This document shows positions 29,233 through 38,897 of a stretch of 64,000 bases of DNA, piece by piece. The notes under the pieces were generated by a model. That model saw only the letters and a program-made list of their open reading frames with translations. It did no database searches and had not been told where the DNA came from. This stretch comes from Fuerstiella marisgermanici. GTDB lineage: Bacteria > Planctomycetota > Planctomycetia > Planctomycetales > Planctomycetaceae. A program made the position numbers and the translations under genes. The stretch is taken from positions 5,489,001 through 5,553,000 of the forward strand of contig NZ_CP017641.1 in NCBI RefSeq assembly GCF_001983935.1, written 5' to 3'. Positions within the stretch are counted from its first letter, which is position 1, and each line of letters starts with the position of its first letter.

Positions 29233-32200
29233 ATGAATACGAAGCTTTGGCTAACCACGTGGAAGAACTCACTGCTGCGCTCGCGCGGACGCAACAGCAG
29301 CCGACGGCACAAAGCCGTCCAGCGGCAAACGGTTGAGGTGCTGGAGCGAAAATCATTGCTGACGGGAGTCGACTGCTTCGGCCAGATCGACGGCGTGACG
29401 TATCACGACCTGGCGGGCGACGGCGTCATTGATGCGAGCGATCCGCGCCTGTCGTTTGCTGCCGATGGTGTGCAGGTGCACCTGTTCGATGCCGGCTTAA
29501 ACGGTGTCTTCGACAGCGCAGGCACAGGTGGTGTGGCGGCAGGCGACGACGTGTTTGTTGCGACCGCTCAACCAGATGTTAACGGTGAGTACTCGTTTGC
29601 TGATCTTCCTGCCGGTACTTACTTCGTCGAACAACCAACACCGGTCGGGTTCATTCAACAAGCGGGCGAAACAGTGTCCGACCCAATTGTGATTACGGCA
29701 CTCGACGCTTCCGGAACGGCAGGCGGCATACTCATTGACGACTTTACTCAGCCCGGCGCCCCCGATCCGGCGCAGATTGTCGTCGCTTCTCCTTCAGGCA
29801 CGAATCCGGAAGCGGACGCAACCGGCGGGCTAGGCGTCCTCGGCACTGAACGCGATCTGTACGCCCAAGTGACATCCGCGAACGGCGGCCTGACACTTTC
29901 GGCCAACAATTTCGGTTCAGAGCTGCTCGAATTCTCGGCCTCCGCAACGGCGACGGGCACCGGGATTGTGACGTGGGACGGAGCCGATGGCGACGCCAAC
30001 GCCGTTGACGTGGACGGATTGAACGCTGCCGGGCTCGACCTGACCAACGGTGGCACGACTACGGGATTCCGATTCGATTATGGCGGTGACAAAGCTGGCC
30101 AAACCATGACGCTGACGGTTTATGAAACCGACGGGACCAGCGTTTCTGAAGCGTTCGTCATTCCGGACACAACGGGCAACCCGCTCGCAGAAGTCTATTC
30201 GCCGTTCACTGATTTCGCGGGATTCGACTTCACTGACGTTGGTGCGATCGAAATGCGTATCGATAGCACCGTGGTTGCGTTCCAGCTTCAGCTTTCGTAC
30301 CTGCGAACAGTCGGACCAACCATCACGAATGCGAACTTCGGAAACGCTCTTCCCATGACGTTGGGGGGAACTGTTTTTGACGACACAAACAATTCAGGAA
30401 CATTTCAGCCGCCGCCTGAAACCGGAATCGATACGGTTGCCGTCACGGTGTTCGAAGACCTCGACGGAAACGGCACGTTTGCGCCATTGGCGACAGGCAC
30501 GACGTCCGGCGGCGGCGACTACGCCTTTACGAATCTGTATCCTGGCGATTACTACGTTCAGGTGGACGCGGCCAACTTTGGCGGCGGCGGGATCCTGGAA
30601 AACCTAAGCAGCAGTACCGGCAACGGTGTCGCGCCAGACCCGGATATCAATCAAGACGACAACGATGACAACGGCGACCACATTGGGGGCGTAACCACTG
30701 CCGCGATTGTCACGCAGCCAGTCACGCTTGTGAACAACGGCGAACCCATCGACGATGGCGACGCAGACAACAACACGAACTTCTCGCTGGATTTCGGCGT
30801 CTTCGGCACGGTTGACGTTGAAGTCGTCAAAACGGACAACGCCAATCTCATCACCGCTGGCAGCGGCACCGGAAACCTCATTTACACGATCACCGCCTTC
30901 AACAACGGACCACTTGATGCCACGGGAGTTTCCGTCACCGATGCGTTGCTGACCAATCTGCCCACTGGCTGGACGATCGAGAGTGTCACGCCATCAGCCG
31001 GCACAAGCTACGATGCCAACAGCGGCGTCTGGACGATTGGTGACCTCGCAAATCGAGTCGACGCGAGCGACGACGAGACACTGACAGTGACGATCACCGT
31101 CGGTCCGTCCGCCGTGGCGACAACGACCACCAACACGGCCACGGTTTCCGCCGTCAACAAAAACGACAGCAACCTGACCAACAACACGGACGACGAAGAC
31201 ACGACCGTCGTTCGCGAGGTCGATGTCGAAGTCGTGAAGACGGACAACGCCAATGTGATCACAGCGGGCAGTGGAACGGGCAACCTGATTTACACGGTCA
31301 CCGCTTTCAACAATGGCCCGTCCGCCGCCAGTGGTGTAGCAGTCACCGATGCGTTGCTGACGAACCTGCCCGTCGGCTGGACGATTGATAGCGTGGTGCC
31401 GTCGACAGGAACGAGCTACGACGCCAACAGCGGCGTGTGGACAATCGGGGACCTCGACGATCGAGTCGACGCCAACGATGATGCGATTCTGACGGTAACA
31501 ATCACCGTCGGCCCGTCTGCCCTCGCCACGACAACAACAAACACAGCCACCGTCAGCGCTGTCAACGAAACCGACAGTGATCCCAACAACAACACGGATG
31601 ACGAAGACACCACTGTGATCCGTGACGTCGATGTGGAAGTCGTCAAGACAGACAACGCCAACCTGATCACGGCGGGCAGTGGAGCGGGCAACCTGGTCTA
31701 CACGGTCACAGCGTTTAACAATGGGCCGTCAGACGCCTCGGGTGTTGCCATCACTGATGCGTTACTAACCAATCTGCCTGTCGGCTGGACGATTGACAGC
31801 GTCACACCGTCGGCAGGCACGAGTTACGACCAGAACACCGGCGTCTGGACCATCGGAAACCTCTCAAATCGAATCGACGCCAATGACGACGAGACTCTGA
31901 CAGTAACGATCACCGTCGGCCCGTCTGCCCTGGCAACAACGACAACCAACACGGCGACGGTTTCGGCGGTTAACGAAACCGACAGCGATCCCAACAACAA
32001 TTCGGACGATGAAGACACCACTGTCATTCGCGAAGTCGACATCGAAGTCGTCAAGACCGACAACCAGGATCCTATCACAGCGGGCAGCGGGCCGGGTAAT
32101 CTGGTCTATACAATCACCGCGTTCAACAATGGGCCATCCGATGCGTCTGGCGTCGCCGTCACGGATGCCCTGCTGACCAACCTGCCCGTCGGCTGGACGA

Positions 32201-35200
32201 TTGACAGTGTTGCGCCGTCGGCAGGCACAACTTATGACCAGAACAGCGGCGTCTGGACAATCGGCAACCTGGCTGACCGAGTCGATGCCAACAACGACGC
32301 GACACTCGTCGTGACGATCACCGTCGGCACGACGGCCACCAATGGCACGACGACAAACACAGCAACCATTTCGGCGGTGAACGAAACTGACAGCAACCCG
32401 AACAACAACTCATTCAGCGAAGACACGTCTGTCGGTCGAGTTGTCGACGTGGAAGTCGTCAAGACAGACAACGCGAACATAATTACGGCGGGCAGCGGGC
32501 CCGGAAATCTGGTCTACACGGTGACAGCCTTTAACAATGGACCGTCTGACGCTACTGGTGTGACGGTCACGGATGCGCTGCTGACCAACCTGCCCGTCGG
32601 CTGGACGATTGATAGCGTGGTGCCAGCAGCCGGGACAACGTACGACGCCAACAGCGGCGTCTGGACCATTGGCGATCTCGACAACCGAGTCGACGCGAAC
32701 GACGATGCAGTTCTGACGGTGACAATCACCGTCGGTCCGTCCGCCCTCGCCACAACCACAACAAACACAGCCACCGTCAGCGCTGTGAACGAAACCGACA
32801 GTGATCCCAACAACAATACGGATGACGAAGACACCACTGTAATCCGCGATGTCGATGTGGAAGTCGTTAAGACAGACAACGCCAATGTGATCACAGCGGG
32901 CTGTGGAGCGGGCAACCTGGTCTACACGGTTACAGCGTTTAACAACGGACCGTCAGACGCTACTGGTGTGACCGTCACTGACGCGTTACTAACCAACCTG
33001 CCTGTCGGCTGGACGATTGACAGCGTCACACCATCCGCAGGCACAACCTACGACCAGAACAGCGGCGTCTGGACAATCGGAAACCTTTCAAATCGAATCG
33101 ACGCCAATGACGACGAAACTCTGACGGTAACGATCACCGTCGGCCCGTCTGCCCTGGCAACAACGACAACCAACACGGCGACGGTTTCGGCGATCAACGA
33201 AATCGACAGCGATCCCAACAACAATACGGACGACGAAGACACGACCGTCATTCGCGAAGTCGACATCGAAGTCATTAAGTCTGACAACGAAGATCCCATC
33301 ACAGCGGGCAGCGGGCCGGGTAATCTGGTCTACACCGTCACCGCGTTCAACAATGGTCCATCCGATGCGACCGGTGTTGCTGTCACCGATGCGTTCCTGA
33401 CCAACCTGCCGGTCGGCTGGACCTTGGTGAGCGCCGTCGGTTCAGCGGGGACGAGCTACGACTCCAACAGCGGCGTCTGGACAATCGGAGCCCTCGCGAA
33501 TCGAGTCGACGCCAACGACGACGCGACACTCACCGTAACGATTACAGTCGACACGACGGCCGCCGGCGGAACCACAACGAACACGGCGACGGTTTCAGCC
33601 GTGAACGAAACTGATAGCAACCCGAACAACAACTCATTTAGTGAAGACACAACGGTCGGCCGGTTTGTTGATGTTCAAGTGGTCAAATCGGACAACGCAG
33701 ATTTGATCACGGCTGGTAGTGGGCCGGGCAACCTGGTTTACACTGTCACGGCGAGTAACAACGGACCGTCCGACGCCACGGGAGTCGCCGTCACGGATGC
33801 ACTTCTCACAAACCTGCCGGTGGGCTGGACGATTGACACGGTCACGCCGTCTGCTGGCACGACGTATGACGCTAACAGCGGCATCTGGACCATTGGAGAT
33901 CTCGCAAATCGAGTCGACGCAAACGACGACAGAACGCTCACGGTAACCATCACTGTCGGCCCGTCTGCTCTGGCGACGACGACCACAAACACAGCGACCG
34001 TTTCCGCTGTGAACGAAACCGACAGCGATCCCAACAACAACACGGACGACGAAGACACCACGGTGATCCGCGATGTCGACGTGGAAGTCGTCAAGACAGA
34101 CAACGCGAACCTGATCACGGCGGGTAGCGGCCCTGGAAATCTGGTCTATACGGTCACCGCCTTCAACAACGGACCGTCGCATGCCTCCGGTGTGACCGTC
34201 ACTGACGCGCTGCTGACCAACCTGCCAGTCGGCTGGACGATTGACAGCGTTACACCGTCGGCGGGCACAACCTATGATCAGAATACCGGCGTCTGGACCA
34301 TTGGGGATCTCGCAAATCGAGTCGACGCGAACGACGACGAAACACTCACGGTAACCATCACCGTGGGCGCGTCTGCTCTGGCGACAACAACAACCAATAC
34401 GGCGACGGTTTCGGCCGTCAACGAAACCGACAGCGACCCGAACAATAATACGGACGACGAAGACACCACCGTCATCCGCGAAGTCGATATTCAAGTCATC
34501 AAGTCTGACAACGAAGATCCCATCACGGCAGGCGATGGGACGGGCAATCTGGTCTACACAATCAGTGCCAGAAACAACGGACCGTCGGATGCTTCGGGGG
34601 TCGCATTGACGGATGCTTTGCTGACCAACCTCCCCACGGGCTGGACGCTGGTAAGCGCCGTCCCTTCAACCGGCACCGCGTATGATCAGAACACTGGTAT
34701 CTGGACAATCGGGAGCCTGGCCAACCGAGTCGATGCCAACGACGACGCCATTCTGACGGTGACGATTACCGTCGGCGCGACGGCCGTCGAAGCCACAACG
34801 ATTAACACGGCAACTGTAACCGCCGTCAACGAAACGGACACTGACCCGAACAACAACTCATTTAGCGAGAACACAACCGTCAGCCGACTGGTTGATGTCG
34901 AAGTCCTGAAGTCCGACAGCAACGACCCCGTGACGGCTGGAACCGGCGACGGCAATCTGACCTACACAATTACCGCTCAAAACAACGGGCCATCGCAGGC
35001 GACCGGAGTCGAAGTAGCGGATGCGTTTCTCGCGAATTTGCCGACCGGAATCACGATCAATTCTGTGCAGGCCCCCGCCGGTACGTCGTTCAATAATGCC
35101 ACGGGTGTCTGGACAATCGGAAGTCTTTCGAATGACCAGCCCCGCGACCTCACTGTGTCACTCACCGTCGGATCGGCGGCTGCAGCGGGGACCATCACTA

Positions 35201-37788
35201 ATGTGGCCAACGTCACGGCTGTGAACGAAACCGACGGAGTACCCGCGAATAATTCAGCAACGGAACCAACGACAATTGTGCGGGACGTGGATCTGGTGAT
35301 CAACAAGACAGATTCCGTCGACCCGGTTCGCTCGCCAGGCCAGATCGAATACGTCATTCGAGTCGACAACAACGGTCCTTCGGATGCCTCCAACGTCACA
35401 GTGACGGACACGCTTTCGTCGCTGGTCGACTACGTTTCCGGAGCGTCATCGCAGGGAGCGACCGTCGAAAACGGTGGCGTTGTCACCAGTACGCTGGGCA
35501 GCATCGCGGCTGGTCAGTTTGCGACGGTTACGATTGTGGTCAATGTGGATCTCCCAATGGGCGGCGTGATCAACAACGTGGCTGCGGTAACGTCCACAGA
35601 ACCAGACCGAACACCGGGCAACAATTCAGAAGACGAGAACACAACCGTCAGCCCCGGCCTGGCGTCAATTTCCGGTGTTGTGTATCAGGACTTAAACGAC
35701 AACGGCGTGCAGGATGCGGGTGAACCGCCGATCGCTGGCACGTTGATCAATCTGTTTGGTGAAGACAATAACGGAAACACGGTCGTCCGAACGACTCGCA
35801 CCGACGCCAACGGAGCCTACCTGTTTGGCGATCTGCTGGCGGGGCAGTATAGCCTGTTCGAAGTCCAGCCCGGCGTGTACCTCGATGGAACCGACACCAG
35901 CGGCACGGGAGCGACCGCAACACTGTTGGACGACGCCTTTGTCGACCTGAACCTTGCCGCCGGAGCCAACGCAGTCGCGTTCAACTTTGGCGAAGGTCGA
36001 CTGGACGAATCCAAACGCAACTTTCTGGCTTCTAACCAGCCGATCGACCAGTTGCTGTTTCGCCAGCAACCGGTCACCGGGACCGCCAGCCTAAGCGGAA
36101 CGGTGGCATTGGACAACAACACCAACGGCGTATTCGACGCGGGCGACACGGGGCTTGCCGGAGCCACCGTGTCTCTGGCGGGCACAGACAGTGCGGGCAA
36201 CACCGTGCTGATCACTCGAACGACCGACGGAAGCGGCAACTATGCATTCCGCGACCTGGCCGCAGGCACGTACAGTATTATCGAATCACAGCCCCCCGGC
36301 TTTTTTGACGGCACAGAACAGCCAGGATCGCTGATGTCAGATTCTGTTGTTGACGACGTCTTCGCCGCAATCGCGCTGCCCGATGGTGGCACCGGAACGG
36401 GCTTCAATTTTCTGGAACTGACCGAACAGAACGTCGTGACCGGCAACCAGCAGCCAGTCCTTGCCGCTTTGTCTGTGCAAACAACGTCGCGGCCCGTATT
36501 GTCATGGGCTCCGGTTGATGATGCGGCGTCATATGAAGTATGGCTGGATCAGGTGACAGACGACGTCGGCCTTGTCTACCACGAAACTGCGGCAACAGGA
36601 ACCTCACTGCAGGTGCCCGTCGACCTGAACCTTGGCGTTCATCGAATGTGGGTGCGGAGCATTGATGCGTCCGGGCAAAAGGGTGAATGGAGCGAACCCG
36701 TGACATTTACGGCCAGCCCGACGCCGGTTTTGCTATCCCCGATCGTCTCCAGCATCGACACGCGGCCCACGTTCACATGGACGAGCGTAGGCGGCGCCGA
36801 AAGCTACGACCTCGCCATCTACGACACGGCTGGCAATCTGATAATGGAAGCGTCGGACCTGACTTCGACCAGCTACGCAAGCCGTCAAACGTTCTCCGAG
36901 GGCAATTACCGAGCGTGGGTGCGAGCTAAGAATTCGGAGCTCACGGGCGAATGGAGTGACGGCGGAGAATTCGGCGTAACCGGAGCACCGTTGGCATTAA
37001 AGCCAGTCGCTGCGTCCGTTCTGGCCGCGCCGCTGCTGGAGTGGTCCGACACTGGAGCTCACGAATACGAAGTATGGATCAACGACGTCACTGGTTCGCC
37101 GCAGGTCGTCGCCGTCGAAACCGTACAAGGCACATCATTCCTGCTACCGGAAACACTGCCCGAAGGGACGTATCGTTATTGGGTGCGGGCCGCCGATGCC
37201 GACGGAAACGCAACACGCTGGAGTACCCCTCAAACGTTCGAAGTTGCGTCAACCACAACGCTGCTGACGCCTGGAGCAACGGCCGACAGCGATCGGCCAA
37301 CGTTCTCATGGACACCTGTCGCCGGAGCAACTCACTACGACGTGTGGGTGTCAGATTCCAGTGGTCTGTTCCTGCGAGAACAAAATGTAACGGGGACCTC
37401 GCACTCGTTTACCACGTCCTTTGCCACGGGCAATTACCGAGTCTGGGTGCAGCCAGTTGGTGTCAACGGAAGGGGAAGCTGGTCCACAGCGACGAAGTTC
37501 ACGGTCGGCAGTTTGGACGCCCCAACCCTGACGACTCCGAGCGGCACAACCACCGACCGCACTCCAACATTCGCATGGTCTGCCGTCGCGGGAGCGTCTC
37601 GCTATGAACTGTGGGTCAACCACGTTGGCGTGACCAATCGAGTGATCCACGAAGAGAGTCTGACAAGCACGTCATTCACACCGACAAGCAATCTCGCGGA
37701 GGGCACCCACAGATTCTGGGTCCGAGCGATCAGTGCAAACGGTGTCCCCGGAAAATGGAGTTCCGCGGTGCAAGTGAATATCGCGTAG
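29233..37788 (+). CDS. Giant DUF11/SdrD-B repeat surface protein
   Basis: 2851 residues from ATG 29233, with AGGGA about 8 bases upstream. The N-terminus lacks a classic signal peptide but has the planctomycete-type 'TVEVLERKSLLTG' motif (about 35-47). Domain order: SdrD-B-like ('VTYHDLAGDGVIDASDP', then 'DLPAGTYFVEQP'), an unnamed beta domain, a second SdrD-B-like module ('GGTVFDDTNNSGTF'), twelve DUF11 repeats from residue 527, two more SdrD-B-like domains ('SGVVYQDLNDNGVQDAGEPP', 'SGTVALDNNTNGVFDAGD') and five FN3-like repeats at the end ('SWTPVAGATHYDVWV', 'YRVWVQP'). Such stalk-like proteins act in adhesion or as cell-envelope scaffolds. No sortase or dockerin motif is present. It has its own transcript, with 267 bp upstream. 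Confidence 0.9.
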   Translation: MNTKLWLTTWKNSLLRSRGRNSSRRHKAVQRQTVEVLERKSLLTGVDCFGQIDGVTYHDLAGDGVIDASDPRLSFAADGVQVHLFDAGLNGVFDSAGTGGVAAGDDVFVATAQPDVNGEYSFADLPAGTYFVEQPTPVGFIQQAGETVSDPIVITALDASGTAGGILIDDFTQPGAPDPAQIVVASPSGTNPEADATGGLGVLGTERDLYAQVTSANGGLTLSANNFGSELLEFSASATATGTGIVTWDGADGDANAVDVDGLNAAGLDLTNGGTTTGFRFDYGGDKAGQTMTLTVYETDGTSVSEAFVIPDTTGNPLAEVYSPFTDFAGFDFTDVGAIEMRIDSTVVAFQLQLSYLRTVGPTITNANFGNALPMTLGGTVFDDTNNSGTFQPPPETGIDTVAVTVFEDLDGNGTFAPLATGTTSGGGDYAFTNLYPGDYYVQVDAANFGGGGILENLSSSTGNGVAPDPDINQDDNDDNGDHIGGVTTAAIVTQPVTLVNNGEPIDDGDADNNTNFSLDFGVFGTVDVEVVKTDNANLITAGSGTGNLIYTITAFNNGPLDATGVSVTDALLTNLPTGWTIESVTPSAGTSYDANSGVWTIGDLANRVDASDDETLTVTITVGPSAVATTTTNTATVSAVNKNDSNLTNNTDDEDTTVVREVDVEVVKTDNANVITAGSGTGNLIYTVTAFNNGPSAASGVAVTDALLTNLPVGWTIDSVVPSTGTSYDANSGVWTIGDLDDRVDANDDAILTVTITVGPSALATTTTNTATVSAVNETDSDPNNNTDDEDTTVIRDVDVEVVKTDNANLITAGSGAGNLVYTVTAFNNGPSDASGVAITDALLTNLPVGWTIDSVTPSAGTSYDQNTGVWTIGNLSNRIDANDDETLTVTITVGPSALATTTTNTATVSAVNETDSDPNNNSDDEDTTVIREVDIEVVKTDNQDPITAGSGPGNLVYTITAFNNGPSDASGVAVTDALLTNLPVGWTIDSVAPSAGTTYDQNSGVWTIGNLADRVDANNDATLVVTITVGTTATNGTTTNTATISAVNETDSNPNNNSFSEDTSVGRVVDVEVVKTDNANIITAGSGPGNLVYTVTAFNNGPSDATGVTVTDALLTNLPVGWTIDSVVPAAGTTYDANSGVWTIGDLDNRVDANDDAVLTVTITVGPSALATTTTNTATVSAVNETDSDPNNNTDDEDTTVIRDVDVEVVKTDNANVITAGCGAGNLVYTVTAFNNGPSDATGVTVTDALLTNLPVGWTIDSVTPSAGTTYDQNSGVWTIGNLSNRIDANDDETLTVTITVGPSALATTTTNTATVSAINEIDSDPNNNTDDEDTTVIREVDIEVIKSDNEDPITAGSGPGNLVYTVTAFNNGPSDATGVAVTDAFLTNLPVGWTLVSAVGSAGTSYDSNSGVWTIGALANRVDANDDATLTVTITVDTTAAGGTTTNTATVSAVNETDSNPNNNSFSEDTTVGRFVDVQVVKSDNADLITAGSGPGNLVYTVTASNNGPSDATGVAVTDALLTNLPVGWTIDTVTPSAGTTYDANSGIWTIGDLANRVDANDDRTLTVTITVGPSALATTTTNTATVSAVNETDSDPNNNTDDEDTTVIRDVDVEVVKTDNANLITAGSGPGNLVYTVTAFNNGPSHASGVTVTDALLTNLPVGWTIDSVTPSAGTTYDQNTGVWTIGDLANRVDANDDETLTVTITVGASALATTTTNTATVSAVNETDSDPNNNTDDEDTTVIREVDIQVIKSDNEDPITAGDGTGNLVYTISARNNGPSDASGVALTDALLTNLPTGWTLVSAVPSTGTAYDQNTGIWTIGSLANRVDANDDAILTVTITVGATAVEATTINTATVTAVNETDTDPNNNSFSENTTVSRLVDVEVLKSDSNDPVTAGTGDGNLTYTITAQNNGPSQATGVEVADAFLANLPTGITINSVQAPAGTSFNNATGVWTIGSLSNDQPRDLTVSLTVGSAAAAGTITNVANVTAVNETDGVPANNSATEPTTIVRDVDLVINKTDSVDPVRSPGQIEYVIRVDNNGPSDASNVTVTDTLSSLVDYVSGASSQGATVENGGVVTSTLGSIAAGQFATVTIVVNVDLPMGGVINNVAAVTSTEPDRTPGNNSEDENTTVSPGLASISGVVYQDLNDNGVQDAGEPPIAGTLINLFGEDNNGNTVVRTTRTDANGAYLFGDLLAGQYSLFEVQPGVYLDGTDTSGTGATATLLDDAFVDLNLAAGANAVAFNFGEGRLDESKRNFLASNQPIDQLLFRQQPVTGTASLSGTVALDNNTNGVFDAGDTGLAGATVSLAGTDSAGNTVLITRTTDGSGNYAFRDLAAGTYSIIESQPPGFFDGTEQPGSLMSDSVVDDVFAAIALPDGGTGTGFNFLELTEQNVVTGNQQPVLAALSVQTTSRPVLSWAPVDDAASYEVWLDQVTDDVGLVYHETAATGTSLQVPVDLNLGVHRMWVRSIDASGQKGEWSEPVTFTASPTPVLLSPIVSSIDTRPTFTWTSVGGAESYDLAIYDTAGNLIMEASDLTSTSYASRQTFSEGNYRAWVRAKNSELTGEWSDGGEFGVTGAPLALKPVAASVLAAPLLEWSDTGAHEYEVWINDVTGSPQVVAVETVQGTSFLLPETLPEGTYRYWVRAADADGNATRWSTPQTFEVASTTTLLTPGATADSDRPTFSWTPVAGATHYDVWVSDSSGLFLREQNVTGTSHSFTTSFATGNYRVWVQPVGVNGRGSWSTATKFTVGSLDAPTLTTPSGTTTDRTPTFAWSAVAGASRYELWVNHVGVTNRVIHEESLTSTSFTPTSNLAEGTHRFWVRAISANGVPGKWSSAVQVNIA
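30811..34890 (+). repeat. Ten tandem DUF11 units of exactly 408 bp, with 3-unit higher-order repeat
   Basis: Units start at 30811, 31219, 31627, 32035, 32443, 32851, 33259, 33667, 34075 and 34483. Each is 136 codons and opens VD(V/I)(E/Q)V(V/I)K(T/S)DN. Every third unit (32035, 33259, 34483) carries 'DPITAG' and ends 'NNSFSE(D/N)T'; the others carry 'A(N/D)xITAG' and end 'DDEDTTV(I/V)R'. Units 2-4, 5-7 and 8-10 therefore make three copies of a 1224-bp block (31219-32442, 32443-33666, 33667-34890). An eleventh unit of 396 bp (34891-35286) and a diverged twelfth (35287 on) follow. Confidence 0.95.
36457..37785 (+). repeat. Five FN3-like repeats at the surface-protein C-terminus
   Basis: Five units of about 85-92 residues, each with a 'RPTFxWxxVxGAxxYxxWV' strand pair and a closing '(G/H)xYRxWVRA' strand. 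They are more diverged from each other than the DUF11 units, implying an older expansion. Confidence 0.8.
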
Positions 37789-37814
37789 CTGCGTGGCACT
37801 CGTTGTCGGTGATT

Positions 37815-38753
37815 TCAGCTGCGACCTTCCCAGGCGTTCCACCAGTCCTGAAACATCTTTAACTGAGCTTCTGCGTATCCCGCCTGGCTGGGGCTGAGTT
37901 TGTCTGTTGAATTGAAGTGCAGCTTGTAGTCGTCGTCGCCCAACAACACCATCAGATATTTGTAGAACAGGACAAGGTCGGGGCCCTCGTCGAAGGTCGA
38001 TAACACAATTAATGCTTCGTCCAATTCCTTCGCCATGCGGCGGGCCTGAACGTCACCTGTCGCCGCCTGTTCGCAAAGCTGGACCAGTCGCAAAACCTGT
38101 TCGGGCAGGCAATTGCCGATGCCCGTGATTGCACCGACCGCGCCACAGTGGACGAAACCGTGATAGACCTGAGTATCAACGCCGGCCATCAACACAACGT
38201 CGTCGTCTGCAGACGTGATGTGTTCGGCCGCGTAGCTTAAAGCAGCCGCTCCGCCGAATTCTTTGAACCCCACCAGCGATGGAAACTCGTTCCGCAAATC
38301 GAAAAACAAATCAGCCTTTGTTTCGAAACCGTAATACGGGCTGTTGTAGATGACGGCCGGTAGATCTGGTGCTGCCGAAAGAATTCGAGCAAAGTGGTCT
38401 CGCTGAGCCGCCGGTGACGTTCCGCGCGAAAGTACTCGTGGAATTACCATCAGCCCGTGAGCCCCGACTTTCTGCGCATGGGCCGCGTGATCTGCGGCGA
38501 TTGCGGAATTCTGAGCTCCCGTGCCGACGATCACTTTCACGCCGCCATCTACCAGTTGCGTCACGCCTTGCTGCCGCTGCTGATCGGTCAGTAAGGGCCA
38601 GTCGCCCATCGATCCGCAGTACACAACGGCATTCATACCGGCTTCCATCAACTGCTTGCCCTTCTTCACCAACGCGGTGAAGTTGGGCGTGCGATCGGAA
38701 TTGCACGGAGTCATCAAAGCCGGAACGCAGCCGGTGAATATCTTCGAACTCAT
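37815..38753 (-). CDS. DapA/NanA-family aldolase or lyase
   Basis: 312-residue TIM-barrel protein of the dihydrodipicolinate synthase / N-acetylneuraminate lyase superfamily. The catalytic Tyr (Y136 in 'AVIYNSPYYG') and Schiff-base Lys (K164 in 'LVGFKEFGG') are present. The substrate-binding loop GTTGE is replaced by GSMGDWP (48-53), so it is probably not a lysine-pathway DapA but a lyase for a sugar acid, sialic acid or hydroxyproline-type compound. It converges on the giant surface-protein gene (26 bp between stop codons) and is divergent from nadB. Confidence 0.85.
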   Translation of the reverse strand: MSSKIFTGCVPALMTPCNSDRTPNFTALVKKGKQLMEAGMNAVVYCGSMGDWPLLTDQQRQQGVTQLVDGGVKVIVGTGAQNSAIAADHAAHAQKVGAHGLMVIPRVLSRGTSPAAQRDHFARILSAAPDLPAVIYNSPYYGFETKADLFFDLRNEFPSLVGFKEFGGAAALSYAAEHITSADDDVVLMAGVDTQVYHGFVHCGAVGAITGIGNCLPEQVLRLVQLCEQAATGDVQARRMAKELDEALIVLSTFDEGPDLVLFYKYLMVLLGDDDYKLHFNSTDKLSPSQAGYAEAQLKMFQDWWNAWEGRS

Positions 38754-38897
38754 GGAATTGGTGCTCTGCTGGTTTTGGGAATCCGTTTAACCCCATCCCG
38801 GGTTCTCTTACGCGCCGTTCACTCACGCCCCGCGCGGGATTGTCGTACACTCCGCACCACGTTTCCAGCGACCCCCATCCGTATTCCGGACCCATTC

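Noticed and set aside
33634-34494. 286-codon minus-strand frame in the surface-protein gene
   Set aside because: It lies within the repeat array and its product repeats with the same 408-bp period.
30811-34890. Regular repeats considered as a CRISPR array
   Set aside because: Units are 408 bp, in one open reading frame, with no short direct repeats and unique spacers.
31008-34955. A ladder of antisense open frames at 408-bp spacing across the DUF11 region, looking like a family of small genes
   Set aside because: They are mirror images of the repeated coding strand; their regular spacing equals the repeat length and their products are low-complexity V/S/T-rich with no starts of their own.
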